Made by a program: the position numbers and the translations under genes
The notes under the pieces: model-generated
What the model was told of the DNA's origin: nothing
Database searches by the model: none
Seen by the model: only the letters and a program-made list of their open reading frames with translations
Part shown: piece after piece, positions 16,178 to 25,438 of the stretch
Layout of the letters: each line of letters starts with the position of its first letter
How positions within the stretch are numbered: the first letter of the stretch is position 1
Source of the DNA: Streptomyces halstedii
Lineage (GTDB): Bacteria > Actinomycetota > Actinomycetes > Streptomycetales > Streptomycetaceae
Length of the DNA: 64,000 nucleotides
Direction: 5' to 3'
Assembly (NCBI GenBank): GCA_000720535.1
Contig: JOAZ01000023.1
Span: 62,001-126,000 of the forward strand

Positions 16178-17140
16178 TCAGGGGGCCGGGCCGAAGCGCG
16201 GGTGGGCGGCCAGCCAGCCCGCGTAGCTGTCGCTGCGCCGCACGGCCTCCGCGTACGCCGAGCGGGTGTGCCCGGCCACCGCTCCGGCGGCGGCGTCGGC
16301 CGCGGGGGAGCGCGGGTGCCGGCCCAGCAGGTGACGCCACGTCAGCGGGGAGCCCGTCAGCGGACGGGTGACCAGGCCGGGCGTCGGCGGGAACGTGGCG
16401 CGGCACAACCCGACGGCCCGTCCCACCTGCACCAGGTGTACGACGGAGACCGTGTCCGTCTCGTACACCGACGCCGGGGTGAAGCCGGCCCGCGCGCAGG
16501 CGGTCGTGAAGCAGTCCGCGAAGCAGCCGTCACCGGGCACGTCGGCCCAGCACTCGTCCGCCAGCGCGGCGAGTTCGAGTTCGGCGAGCCCGGCGAGCGG
16601 ATGGCCCTCGGGGAGCATCACGAACACCGGGTCGACCCCGATGACCTGCCAGTGCAGCCGGTCGGCCAGGGGCGGCGGGCTCTCGCCGCACGCGCCGATC
16701 AGCGCGAAGTCCAGCCGTCCGTCGACCAGCATCGACGCGATCTCGGCCACCGACCACGAGGTGTAGGTGGTCACCGGGGCCGTCGGATGCGCGGCGGCCA
16801 GCCGGTCGACGAGGCCGCCGAGCAGCGGGCCGTGCGTGCCCCCCAGTCGGAACCGCTCCACGGACGCCGAGGCGTTGGCGAACCGCACCGCGTCCTCCTG
16901 GAGTTCGCTCACGGCCGGCAGGACCACCCGGGCCCGCTCCAGCACCAGTTCGCCCAGCGGGGTGGGACGTGCCCCCGTGTGGTCCCGGTCGAAGAGCGAC
17001 CCGCCGAGCGCCTTCTCGATCCTGCGCAACTGGGCGCTGAGCGCGGGCTGCGCGAGCCCGAGGGCTGCGGCGGCCTTGGTGAGACTGCCGGTGTCGGCAA
17101 TGGCCCTTACCGTGCGCAGATGTCGCAACTCCAGCTCCAT
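16178..17140 (-). CDS. LysR-family transcriptional regulator
   Basis: A 320-residue LysR regulator. The winged helix-turn-helix is MELELRHLRTVRAIADTGSL followed by TKAAAALGLAQPALSAQLRRIEKALGGSLFDRD. The LysR substrate-binding domain follows from about residue 90 (FRLGGTHGPLLGGLVDRLAAAHP, DFALIG). The aldo/keto reductase gene on the same strand ends about 350 bp upstream of its start, so a separate promoter is likely. The effector and target genes cannot be told from the sequence. Confidence 0.92.
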   Translation of the reverse strand: MELELRHLRTVRAIADTGSLTKAAAALGLAQPALSAQLRRIEKALGGSLFDRDHTGARPTPLGELVLERARVVLPAVSELQEDAVRFANASASVERFRLGGTHGPLLGGLVDRLAAAHPTAPVTTYTSWSVAEIASMLVDGRLDFALIGACGESPPPLADRLHWQVIGVDPVFVMLPEGHPLAGLAELELAALADECWADVPGDGCFADCFTTACARAGFTPASVYETDTVSVVHLVQVGRAVGLCRATFPPTPGLVTRPLTGSPLTWRHLLGRHPRSPAADAAAGAVAGHTRSAYAEAVRRSDSYAGWLAAHPRFGPAP

Positions 17141-17444
17141 GACCGCACGTTATGGCCGCGGACACGTAGCGGCAATACGTAAAGCGCCCGTTGGGTGGCA
17201 GGATCCGGACGTCGGCCGTACCCGTCGCCGGTGCGCGGACCACGACACGGAAGCCGCCGATGGTGTGGGTCACCGGGCGGCGGCTCGCCCCGGCCGTCGA
17301 TCCGCACCGGCGGAGCGACGACACCGTCGGGTCCGTCGCGCGCACGGTGGTCCGCGGCGGCCCGTTCGTCTTCGGCGCCGCGTTCGAACGGGTCCGTGGA
17401 CAGAGCCCGCGGGAGTCCCACGACGGGATCCGGGCCCGTACGGC
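17141..17444. other. 304-bp gap between lysR start and terminator: no gene seen
   Basis: The stretch holds the LysR promoter region at its left end. Frames are open on the plus strand, but they lack a ribosome site and read through into the antisense of the reductase gene. I see no gene, repeat or RNA. Confidence 0.5.
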
Positions 17445-17477
17445 GACGGCGCCCCCGCGGGGAGCGAGGGCGCCGTC
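17445..17477 (-). terminator. hairpin terminator after aldo/keto reductase gene
   Basis: A perfect 10-bp stem, GACGGCGCCC paired with GGGCGCCGTC, has a 13-nt loop and lies 13 nt beyond the reductase stop codon. Confidence 0.75.
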
Positions 17478-17489
17478 TTCGTACGCGTG

Positions 17490-18326
17490 TCAGGCGCCGA
17501 CGTTGAATCCGGCCGGGTCGGGGCCGGTGCGCTTGCCCTCGTCGAGCGCGGCGAAGGCGGCCAGGTCGTCGTCGTCCAGCTCGAAGCCGAAGACGTCGAT
17601 GTTCTCGGCGATGCGCGAGGGGGTCACGGACTTCGGGATCACCACGTTCCCCGTCTGGAGGTGCCAGCGGATCACCACCTGCGCCGGGGTCCGGCCGTGC
17701 TTGCGCGCGACGGCGACCACGGTGGGCACCTCCAGCAGGCCCTTGCCCGAACCGAGCGGTGACCAGGCCTCGGTGGCGATGCCGTGTCCGGCGTGGAAGG
17801 CGCGGGCCTCCGCCTGCTGGAGCTGCGGGTGCAGCTCGATCTGGTTGATCACCGGCACGACGGAGGTCTCGCCCATCAGACGCTCCAGGTGGGCCGGGTA
17901 GAAGTTGGAGACACCGATGGCCTTCGCGCGGCCGTCGGCGAGGATCCGCTCGAAGGCCTTGTACGTCTCGACATAGGCATCCTTGGCCGGGACCGGCCAA
18001 TGGATCAGATAGAGGTCGACGTAGTCCATGCCCAGCTTGTCGAGCGAGGCGTCGAACGCGCGCAGGGTGGAGTCGTATCCCTGGTCGGTGTTCCACAGCT
18101 TGGTGGTGACGAACAGCTCCTCGCGCGGCACACCGGAGGCGGCGACGGCCTTGCCGGTGCCTGTCTCGTTCCCGTAGATCGCGGCGGTGTCGATGCTCCG
18201 GTACCCGGACTCGATGGCGTGGGCCACGGCCTCGGTGGCCTCGTCGTCCGGCACCTGCCAGACACCGAATCCGAGCTGCGGCATCACGAGGCCGTTGTTC
18301 AGGGTGAGGGAGGGGACCTGGCTCAC
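17490..18326 (-). CDS. aldo/keto reductase (2,5-diketo-gluconate reductase type)
   Basis: A 278-residue NADPH-dependent (beta/alpha)8 reductase. The family patterns are present: SGYRSIDTAAIYGNETGTG with the catalytic Asp and Tyr, the catalytic Lys in FVTTKLWN, the His in DLYLIHWPVP, and IPKSVTPSRIAENIDVFGFEL for cofactor binding. It reduces carbonyl groups of sugars, keto-acids or aldehydes; the sequence resembles the 2,5-diketo-D-gluconate reductase group. The GTG start at 18326 has AAGGA about 11 nt upstream and gives the normal family N-terminus. It is a single gene flanked by its own terminator. Confidence 0.93.
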   Translation of the reverse strand: MSQVPSLTLNNGLVMPQLGFGVWQVPDDEATEAVAHAIESGYRSIDTAAIYGNETGTGKAVAASGVPREELFVTTKLWNTDQGYDSTLRAFDASLDKLGMDYVDLYLIHWPVPAKDAYVETYKAFERILADGRAKAIGVSNFYPAHLERLMGETSVVPVINQIELHPQLQQAEARAFHAGHGIATEAWSPLGSGKGLLEVPTVVAVARKHGRTPAQVVIRWHLQTGNVVIPKSVTPSRIAENIDVFGFELDDDDLAAFAALDEGKRTGPDPAGFNVGA

Positions 18327-18507
18327 GAGCGGTCGATCCTTACGTCGTCGGTCGGGGTTCTCCCAGGCCAACGAACGGCGAGGCCGGAGCATTCCCCGTC
18401 CGCGGACCGGGAGCGTTCCCGTCCGCGGACTTCCGGCGAACGCGCGTCAGCGCGATGACTGACGACGCGTCAATCGCGGTGCGTCCGGGGCCCGGCCGCC
18501 GCGGACT

Positions 18508-20334
18508 TCAGCGGTACAGGGCGTCCACCTCGGTCGCGTACGCCGCCTCGATCGCCTTCCGCTTCGGCTTGAGCGAGGGCGTCAGCAGACCGTGCTCCTC
18601 GCTGAACGGATGCGCCAGGATCCGGAACGTCCGGATGGACTCCGCCTGCGAGACCGCCGTGTTCGCGGCCACCACGGCCCGGCGCACCTCCCGCTCCAGG
18701 TCCGGGTCGCGCACCAGCTCGGCCGGCCGCATCGGGGCCCGGCCCCGCATGGCGAGCCAGTGCTCCACCGCTTCCCGGTCGATGGTCACCAGCGCCGCGA
18801 TGTAGGGGCGGTCGTTCCCCACGACGACGCACTGCGCCACCAGCGGATGGGCCCGCACGCGTTCCTCCAGGCCGCCGGGTGACACGCTCTTGCCGCCCGA
18901 CGTCACCAGGATCTCCTTCTTGCGCCCGGTGAGGGTGAGGTACCCGTCCTCGTCGAGCGCGCCCAGGTCACCGGTGGCCAGCCAGCCGTCGCGGAGCACG
19001 GCGCCGGTCGCCTCCGGGTCGCCCAGGTACCCGGAGAACACATGGGCGCCGTGCACCCACACCTCGCCGTCCCGCGCGATGTGCACGGTCGAGCCGGGGA
19101 TGGGCCGGCCCACCGTGCCGTAGCGGGCGCGTCCGGGCGGGTTGGCGGTCGCCGCGGCGGTGGTCTCGGTCAGCCCGTACCCCTCGTAGACCGTGACCCC
19201 GGCCCCGGCGAAGAACAGCCCGAGGCGCCGTGCCATGCCGGAGCCGCCCGACATGGCGTGCCGCACCCGGCCGCCCATCGCCTCACGGATCTTGCGGTAG
19301 ACCACCTGGTCGAAGAACTGGTGCCGCATCCGCAGCCCGGCGGAGGGACCGGGGCCCGTACCGAAGGCCCGCTCCTCCAGTGCCTCCGCGTACGTCACCG
19401 CGACGTCGACCGACCGGTCGAACGGCCCGAGGCGGCCCTCCGCCTCCGCCTTGCGCCGCGCCGCGTCGAAGACCTTCTCGAAGATGTGCGGCACCGCCAG
19501 GACGAAGGTAGGCCGGAACGACACCAGGTCCGGCATCAGGGCCTTCGCCGACAGCTCCGGCTGGTGGCCGAGCTTCACCCGGCCGCGCAGCGCCGCGATC
19601 TCCACCATGCGGCCGAAGACGTGGGCGAGCGGCAGGAAGAGCAGGGTGGCGGCCTCGTCCCCCGGCCGGGAGCGGAACACAGGGTGCCAGCGGGCCACCA
19701 TGGTGTCGGCCTCGAACATGAAGTTGGCGTGGGTGATCACGCAGCCCTTGGGGCGGCCCGTGGTGCCCGAGGTGTAGATCACGGTCGCCACCGAGTCGGG
19801 GGTCACCGCACGCCGGTGCCGGTGCACCACCTCGTCGTCGATCCGTGCCCCGGCCTCGGCCAGTTCCCCCATCGCCCCGGCGTCCAGCTGCCACAGCCGC
19901 TTCAGGTCCGGCAGCCGGTCGATCACCGAGCCGACCGTCATCGCGTGGTCCTCGTGCTCCACCATCACGGCCACCACCTCGGCGTCGTACAGCATCCACA
20001 GCACCTGCTCGGCCGAGGACGTGGGGTAGACGGGGACGGACTGGGCGCCCACGGCCCACAGCGCCAGGTCGAAGAGCGTCCACTCGTAGCGCGTACGGGA
20101 CATCAGGGCGACCCGGTCGCCGAACCGGATCCCGTGGGCGATCAGGCCCTTGGCGAGGGCGAGCACCTCGTCGCGGAAGGCGGCCGCGGTGACGTCGTGC
20201 CACCGGCCGTCCGGGCCCTTGCGGCCGAGGGCGATCCGCCCGGGGTCCTCCTGGGCGAAGTCGAAGACGGTGTCGGCGAGACCGCCGGCATGAGGGGCGG
20301 CGGCGGCCATGGGTGGGACGGTGAACTCGCGCAT
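18508..20334 (-). CDS. long-chain fatty acyl-CoA synthetase (FadD-type)
   Basis: A 608-residue AMP-forming enzyme of the ANL superfamily that activates fatty acids to acyl-CoA. The phosphate-binding loop is VIYTSGTTGRPKGCVITH at about residue 185. The adenine motif is VYEGYGLTETTAAATANPPG near residue 390, followed by LATGDLGALDEDGYLTLTGRKKEILVTSGGKSVSP, which includes the hinge and catalytic region. The C-terminus QAESIRTFRILAHPFSEEHGLLTPSLKPKRKAIEAAY is typical of FadD15-like proteins. ATG 20334 is preceded by AAGGAG 8 nt upstream. It is monocistronic; the divergent neighbour is the SBF-like transporter. Confidence 0.94.
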   Translation of the reverse strand: MREFTVPPMAAAAPHAGGLADTVFDFAQEDPGRIALGRKGPDGRWHDVTAAAFRDEVLALAKGLIAHGIRFGDRVALMSRTRYEWTLFDLALWAVGAQSVPVYPTSSAEQVLWMLYDAEVVAVMVEHEDHAMTVGSVIDRLPDLKRLWQLDAGAMGELAEAGARIDDEVVHRHRRAVTPDSVATVIYTSGTTGRPKGCVITHANFMFEADTMVARWHPVFRSRPGDEAATLLFLPLAHVFGRMVEIAALRGRVKLGHQPELSAKALMPDLVSFRPTFVLAVPHIFEKVFDAARRKAEAEGRLGPFDRSVDVAVTYAEALEERAFGTGPGPSAGLRMRHQFFDQVVYRKIREAMGGRVRHAMSGGSGMARRLGLFFAGAGVTVYEGYGLTETTAAATANPPGRARYGTVGRPIPGSTVHIARDGEVWVHGAHVFSGYLGDPEATGAVLRDGWLATGDLGALDEDGYLTLTGRKKEILVTSGGKSVSPGGLEERVRAHPLVAQCVVVGNDRPYIAALVTIDREAVEHWLAMRGRAPMRPAELVRDPDLEREVRRAVVAANTAVSQAESIRTFRILAHPFSEEHGLLTPSLKPKRKAIEAAYATEVDALYR

Positions 20335-20881
20335 TGACCTGCTCCTTGTGGCGCTCCGCACGGCGCCGCGACGCTACCCCACCCATCCCGGCCACAGGAG
20401 GGCCCGAACTCTGCGGAAAAGGTGGGATCTGCACGGGCCAGTTGGCTAAAACAGGCCAGATGGGCAAGGCTCGGGCGCACTTCCGACCGCCGGGTAAGCA
20501 GGCCGCGCCGGAATCTGCACCGAATCTGTACGCGGCGCATACGCGGGATGTCGCCCCAGTGGTGTTCCCGGGCCCGGGACCGTGCGGTTCCCGGCCCCCG
20601 GACGGTGCGGTGTTCCCGGCCCCCGGACGGTGCGGTGTTCCCGGACCGTGCGCGCCCGCCGCCGGTGCCGCGACCGTTTCCCGCCGGACCGTGACGAGGA
20701 TCGCACGGGGGGCCGGGTTCCACGCGGGCGATCACGGGAAGCAGGATGGACGGGCACGACCGCGCACCGGACGCGGGCCGCGCCCCGGGCGGGGGACCCC
20801 CGTGTCCTCGGACCGGGGCCGAGTCCCGGAGCACGGCCGCGCGCGCCCGTACCGCCGCCGTCCCCCGAGAGCACGGAGCAC
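20335..20881. repeat. 547-bp divergent intergenic region with 25-bp tandem repeats
   Basis: The gap between the divergent synthetase and transporter genes must contain both promoters. At 20563-20652 it holds two exact and two partial copies of a 25-bp unit beginning GTTCCCGGCCCCCGGACGGT. Open frames cross it but have no credible start sites, so I see no gene. Confidence 0.55.
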
Positions 20882-22030
20882 ATGAGCCGCCCCACCCTGA
20901 AGGTGCCGTCCTGGCTGCCGATCGACGCGTACATCCTGGCGATCATCGGCACGGTGGTGCTCGCGGTCTTGCTGCCCGTCTCGGGGACCGGCGCCGAGGT
21001 GGCCGGCGGGGCCTCGACCGGGGCGGTCGCCCTGCTCTTCTTCCTGTACGGGGCGCGCCTCTCCACCCGCGAGACGCTCGACGGGCTGAAGCACTGGCGC
21101 CTCCACCTCACCGTCCTGGCCTGCACCTTCGCGGTGTTTCCGCTGCTCGGGCTGGCGAGCCGGGGCCTCGTCCCCTATCTGCTGACCCCACAGCTCCAGG
21201 AGGGCTTCCTCTTCCTGTGCCTGGTGCCCTCCACCATCCAGTCCTCGATCGCCTTCACCTCGATCGCCCGGGGCAACGTCCCCGCCGCGATCTGCGCGGG
21301 ATCCTTCTCCAGCCTCGCCGGGATCCTGCTGACCCCGCTGCTCGCGGCCCTGCTGCTCGGCGGCGGCGCGGGCGGGTTCTCGGCCGACTCCCTGGTGCAG
21401 ATCGTCCTCCAGCTACTGGTGCCGTTCCTCGCCGGCCAACTGCTGCGCCGCCGGCTGGGCGGCTTCCTCGGCCGCCACCGCACCCTGCTGGGCTATGTCG
21501 ACCGGGGCTCGATCCTGCTCGTCGTGTACACCGCGTTCAGCGAGGGCATGGTCGCCGGTGTCTGGCACCAGGTCACCCCGCTCCGGCTCGGCGGGCTCCT
21601 CGTCGCCGAGGCGGTGCTGCTGGCGCTGATGCTCCTGGTGAGCTGGTACGGGCCGAAGCGGATGGGCTTCGGACGGGCGGACCGGACGGCCATCCAGTTC
21701 GCCGGGTCCAAGAAGAGCCTGGCCGCCGGGCTGCCCATGGCGAGCGTGCTGTTCGGCGCGCACGCGAGCCTCGCCGTGCTGCCGTTGATGCTCTTCCACC
21801 AGATGCAGCTGATGGTCTGCGCGGTCATCGCGAAGCAGCGCTCCCGGGAGCCCCTGCCGGAGGAACCGGGGAGCGGGACGAGGGGGGCGGCGGGAGAGGT
21901 GCCCCACGGGCGGGACCGTGCGGCGGAGCCCGCCGCTCGTACCGCCGACGCGCCGGCCGGTCGTACCGCCGACGCGCCGGCCGGTCCTTCCGCCGACGCG
22001 TCCGCCGATCTGCCCGCCGAGGGCCGCTGA
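20882..22030 (+). CDS. SBF-like (bile acid:sodium symporter family) transporter
   Basis: A 382-residue membrane protein with about ten hydrophobic helices. It starts MSRPTLKVPSWLPIDAYILA and has the family signature FLFLCLVPSTIQSSIAFTSIARGN near residue 115 and GSKKSLAAGLPMASVLFG near residue 280. These match the SBF-like/YfeH (PF13593) group of the bile-acid:sodium symporter superfamily; the substrate is unknown. The last 50 residues are low complexity with a repeated TADAPAG unit and are probably disordered. ATG 20882 has GGAG close upstream. It converges on fdhD with a 20-bp gap. Confidence 0.88.
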   Translation: MSRPTLKVPSWLPIDAYILAIIGTVVLAVLLPVSGTGAEVAGGASTGAVALLFFLYGARLSTRETLDGLKHWRLHLTVLACTFAVFPLLGLASRGLVPYLLTPQLQEGFLFLCLVPSTIQSSIAFTSIARGNVPAAICAGSFSSLAGILLTPLLAALLLGGGAGGFSADSLVQIVLQLLVPFLAGQLLRRRLGGFLGRHRTLLGYVDRGSILLVVYTAFSEGMVAGVWHQVTPLRLGGLLVAEAVLLALMLLVSWYGPKRMGFGRADRTAIQFAGSKKSLAAGLPMASVLFGAHASLAVLPLMLFHQMQLMVCAVIAKQRSREPLPEEPGSGTRGAAGEVPHGRDRAAEPAARTADAPAGRTADAPAGPSADASADLPAEGR

Positions 22031-22050
22031 GGGCCGCCGAGGAGGCCGTC

Positions 22051-22899
22051 TCAGCCCGCGCCGGCGGGTGCGTCCAGGGCGATGCGGTGATCGCCCGCGT
22101 ACACGTTCATGGACGCGCCCCGCAGGAAGCCCACCAGCGTCAGTCCGCTCTCCGCCGCCAGGTCCACGGCCAGCGACGACGGGGCCGACACCGCGGCGAG
22201 CATCGGGATCCCGGCCATCACCGCCTTCTGGACCAGCTCGAACGAGGCGCGCCCCGAGACCAGCAGGACCGTCCGGCTCAACGGCAGCCGCCCGTCCGTC
22301 AGCGCGCGGCCCACCAGCTTGTCCACCGCGTTGTGGCGGCCCACGTCCTCCCGGACGTCCAGGAGTTCGCCCTCCGGCGAGAACAGGGCCGCCGCGTGCA
22401 GCCCCCCGGTCCGGTCGAACACCCGCTGCGCCTCGCGGAGCCGGTCGGGCAGGACGGACAACAGCTCGGGCGTCACCCGGACCGGGGGAGTGTCCGCGAC
22501 GGGGTGCCGGGTCGTGGTGCGTACGGCGTCGAGGCTGGCCTTGCCGCACAGGCCGCAGGACGACGTGGTGTAGACGTTGCGCTCCAGCGTGATGTCCGGG
22601 ACCACGACACCCGGCGCGAGCTTCACGTCCACCACGTTGTAGGTGTTCGCCCCGTCGGCCGTGGCCCCGGCGCAGTACACGATCGACCGCACCTCGGCAC
22701 CCTCGCCGATCACACCCTCGCTGACCAGGAAGCCCGCCGCGAGGGCGAAGTCGTCGCCCGGGGTGCGCATCGTGATGGCGAGCGGCTTGCCGTTCAGCCG
22801 GATCTCCAGGGGCTCCTCGGCGACGAGGGTGTCCGGGCGCGTGCTGACCGCCCCGTCCCGGATGCGTATGGTGCGGCGGCGCTCCGTGGCCCGTCCCAT
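22051..22899 (-). CDS. fdhD: formate dehydrogenase accessory sulfurtransferase FdhD
   Basis: A 282-residue FdhD protein. It transfers sulfur from IscS-type desulfurases to the molybdenum cofactor of formate dehydrogenase, an essential maturation step. The CxxC motif is seen as SSCGLCGK at about residue 115. [21 protein letters not shown] near residue 45 and [16 protein letters not shown] near residue 185 are family signatures, and [31 protein letters not shown] is diagnostic. No formate dehydrogenase is within the window. Actinobacteria often have fdhD beside an fdh-like molybdoprotein gene, so the isolated position here is slightly unusual. Confidence 0.95.
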   Translation of the reverse strand: MGRATERRRTIRIRDGAVSTRPDTLVAEEPLEIRLNGKPLAITMRTPGDDFALAAGFLVSEGVIGEGAEVRSIVYCAGATADGANTYNVVDVKLAPGVVVPDITLERNVYTTSSCGLCGKASLDAVRTTTRHPVADTPPVRVTPELLSVLPDRLREAQRVFDRTGGLHAAALFSPEGELLDVREDVGRHNAVDKLVGRALTDGRLPLSRTVLLVSGRASFELVQKAVMAGIPMLAAVSAPSSLAVDLAAESGLTLVGFLRGASMNVYAGDHRIALDAPAGAG

Positions 22900-23143
22900 G
22901 GCCTATCAACCCGATTCTGTACGTGACCCAGGCCCGAACGGCCCTTCGTACAGAGAGTGCCACGGGTCGGATCGGGGCGGCGTCCGGAGCCGGGTCGCTG
23001 CGGTGTTCGGGGGAATGTTCGACTCGCTGTTCGGGACGCTCCAACCCGTGGACGATATTCCTGTCGGGTTACGTGCCTCTGTACCGATCGGTAGCAACCA
23101 AGACTGGTGAGTTCCTGCCATACGTAGCGAGGGGAACCCGTAC

Positions 23144-24094
23144 ATGACCGGCTCACGTGTCGTGGCGCTCGGCCACTACCAGCCCGCCAAGGTGCTCACC
23201 AACCAGGACCTGGCGGGCATGGTGGACACCAGTGACGAGTGGATCACCAGCCGCGTCGGCATCAGGACGCGGCACGTGGGCGGACCGGACGAGCCCGTGG
23301 ACGAGATGGCGGCGCACGCGGCGGCCAAGGCGCTGGCCGCGGCCGGTATGCAGGCGTCCGACATCGACCTCGTCCTCGTCGCCACCTCCACCGCCGAGCA
23401 CCGCTCGCCCAGCATGTCGGCCAGGGTCGCCGCCCGGCTCGGCATGCGGTCGCCGGCCGTCATGGACATCAACGTCGTCTGCTCCGGGTTCACCCACGCC
23501 CTCGCCACGGCTGACCACACGATCCGCGCCGGTGCCGCCACCCGCGCCCTGGTCATCGGCGCCGACAAGATGGGCGACATCGTCGACTGGACCGACCGCT
23601 CCACCTGCGTCCTGATGGGCGACGGCGCGGGCGCCGCCGTCGTCACCGCCGATCCGGGCGCGGGCGACCGGCCCGGGATCGGCCCGGTCCTGTGGGGTTC
23701 GGTGCCGGAGATGGGCAACGCCGTACGCATCGAGGGCACGCCCCCGCGGTTCGCCCAGGAGGGGCAGGCCGTCTACCGCTGGGCCACCACCCAGCTCCCG
23801 CCGATCGCCCGTACGGTCTGCGAGCGCGCCGGGATCGGCCCCGAGGACCTCGCCGCCGTGGTGCTGCACCAGGCCAACCTGCGGATCATCGAACCGGTCG
23901 CCAGGAAGATCGGCGCCGTCAACGCGGTGGTCGCCAAGGACGTGATCGACTCCGGCAACACCTCGGCCGCGTCGATCCCGATGGCGCTGTCCAAGCTGGT
24001 GGAACGGGGCGAGGTCGTCAGCGGCGCCCCCGTCCTCCTCTTCGGCTTCGGCGGGAACCTCTCGTACGCCGGCCAGGTGATCAGCTGTCCCTGA
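23144..24094 (+). CDS. beta-ketoacyl-ACP synthase III family protein
   Basis: A 316-residue thiolase-fold condensing enzyme of the FabH type. The complete catalytic triad is present: Cys in NVVCSGFTHAL (about residue 110), His in LHQANLRI (about 245) and Asn in DSGNTSAASIP (about 275). The C-terminal GFGGNLSYAGQ is normal. It condenses an acyl-CoA starter with malonyl-ACP. It is not in the primary fabD-fabH-acpP-fabF cluster, so it is probably a secondary copy for special starter units or a specialised metabolite. Start ATG 23144 has AGGGGAA 7 nt upstream. The ROK regulator follows 150 bp later behind its own promoter. Confidence 0.92.
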   Translation: MTGSRVVALGHYQPAKVLTNQDLAGMVDTSDEWITSRVGIRTRHVGGPDEPVDEMAAHAAAKALAAAGMQASDIDLVLVATSTAEHRSPSMSARVAARLGMRSPAVMDINVVCSGFTHALATADHTIRAGAATRALVIGADKMGDIVDWTDRSTCVLMGDGAGAAVVTADPGAGDRPGIGPVLWGSVPEMGNAVRIEGTPPRFAQEGQAVYRWATTQLPPIARTVCERAGIGPEDLAAVVLHQANLRIIEPVARKIGAVNAVVAKDVIDSGNTSAASIPMALSKLVERGEVVSGAPVLLFGFGGNLSYAGQVISCP

Positions 24095-24123
24095 GCGGCG
24101 TCCCCGACGAGGGCGGCGGCCAG

Positions 24124-24193
24124 GCTTTGTCCTGAGTGTGGAGAAAGTTGGGGTCGATTCCTGCGCAACTTCTTCCCACTCAGGTGAACCGCT
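24124..24193 (+). promoter_or_regulatory. promoter/operator module of the ROK gene
   Basis: This 70-bp module contains GCTTTGTCCTG, then TCCTGCGCAA exactly 35 bp downstream, and a -10-like CTACGTT. Inside it, GGAGAAAGTTG (24140-24150) and CAACTTCTTCC (24166-24176) form an imperfect dyad. A co-linear module recurs before the large secreted-protein gene at 32374. It probably binds the ROK regulator itself. Confidence 0.6.
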
Positions 24194-24247
24194 GCTACGT
24201 TCCCCATCGAAAGCCCGACGGACTGGCCGTGTGGCGGGGAGGGACGC

Positions 24248-25438
24248 GTGAGACGCATGACGGCACGACCCGCGAACACGCACCAGGCACGACTGCTCAG
24301 ACTGCTGCGCGACGGCGGCCCCAACTCCCGTGCGCAGCTCGGCGATCGGATCGACCTCTCCCGCTCCAAACTTGCCGTCGAGGTGGACCGGCTGCTGGAG
24401 ACCGGGCTCGTGGTGGCCGACGGGCTCGCCGCGTCCCGTGGGGGCCGCCGCTCCCACAACATCCGGCTCGCCCCGCAACTGCGTTTCCTCGGCGTCGACA
24501 TCGGAGCCACCTCCGTCGACGTCGCCGTCACCAACGCCGAACTGGAGGTGCTGGGCCACCTCAACCACCCCATGGACGTACGCGAGGGGCCGGTCGCGGT
24601 CTTCGAGCAGGTACTCGTGATGGCGGCCAAACTGCGCGCCTCGGGGCTCGCCGAGGGGTTCGACGGCGCGGGCATCGGCGTGCCGGGACCGGTGCGCTTC
24701 CCCGAGGGCGTACCGGTCGCGCCGCCGATCATGCCCGGCTGGGACGGCTTCCCGGTCCGCGAGGCGCTCAGCCAGGAACTGGGCTGCCCCGTCATGGTCG
24801 ACAACGACGTGAACCTCATGGCCATGGGGGAGCAGCACGCGGGCGTCGCCCGGACCGCGGGCGACTTCCTCTGCGTCAAGATCGGTACGGGTATCGGCTG
24901 CGGCATCGTCGTCGGCGGTGAGGTCTACCGCGGTACGACGGGCAGCGCCGGCGACATCGGCCACATCCAGGTGGAACCGGACGGGCGGGCCTGCGCCTGC
25001 GGCAACCGGGGCTGCCTGGAAGCCCACTTCAGCGGCGCGGCCCTGGCCCGCGACGCCGAGGACGCGGCCCGTGCCGGGCAGTCGGCGGAGCTCGCCGCCC
25101 GGCTGGAGGCGGCCGGAAAGCTCACGGCCGTCGACGTGGCCGCCGCCGCGGCGGCCGGGGACCCGACCGCGCTCGACCTGATCCGTGAGGGCGGCAACCG
25201 GGTCGGCCAGGTCATCGCGGGACTCGTCAGCTTCTTCAACCCGGGCCTCGTCGTGATCGGCGGCGGGGTCACCGGACTCGGCCACAACCTGCTGGCCAGC
25301 GTCCGCACCCAGGTCTACCGGCAGTCGCTGCCGCTGGCCACGGGCAACCTCCCCATCGTCCTGGGGGAGCTGGGACCGGCCGCCGGGGTGACCGGCGCGG
25401 CCCGGCTCATCAGTGACCACCTGTTCTCGCCGGCCTGA
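24248..25438 (+). CDS. ROK-family transcriptional regulator
   Basis: A 396-residue ROK repressor. Residues 1-70 are a winged helix-turn-helix (SRAQLGDRIDLSRSKLAVEVDRLLETGLV). From about residue 80 the sugar-kinase-like ROK domain begins with LGVDIGATSVDVAVTN. The zinc-binding motif CACGNRGCLEAH and its companion His in DIGHIQVE are intact near residues 235-260. ROK regulators such as NagC, Mlc and XylR bind DNA until a sugar or sugar-phosphate displaces them. Position and the shared operator point to control of the ABC transporter and sugar-processing genes downstream, and of itself. GTG 24248 follows GGAGGG by 4 nt; ATG 24257 is an alternative. Confidence 0.93.
   Translation: MRRMTARPANTHQARLLRLLRDGGPNSRAQLGDRIDLSRSKLAVEVDRLLETGLVVADGLAASRGGRRSHNIRLAPQLRFLGVDIGATSVDVAVTNAELEVLGHLNHPMDVREGPVAVFEQVLVMAAKLRASGLAEGFDGAGIGVPGPVRFPEGVPVAPPIMPGWDGFPVREALSQELGCPVMVDNDVNLMAMGEQHAGVARTAGDFLCVKIGTGIGCGIVVGGEVYRGTTGSAGDIGHIQVEPDGRACACGNRGCLEAHFSGAALARDAEDAARAGQSAELAARLEAAGKLTAVDVAAAAAAGDPTALDLIREGGNRVGQVIAGLVSFFNPGLVVIGGGVTGLGHNLLASVRTQVYRQSLPLATGNLPIVLGELGPAAGVTGAARLISDHLFSPA

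Noticed and set aside
20334..20885. Plus-strand frame in the synthetase/transporter intergenic region
   Set aside because: It crosses tandem repeats, has no domain, and ends at the transporter start; the region is better explained as divergent promoters.
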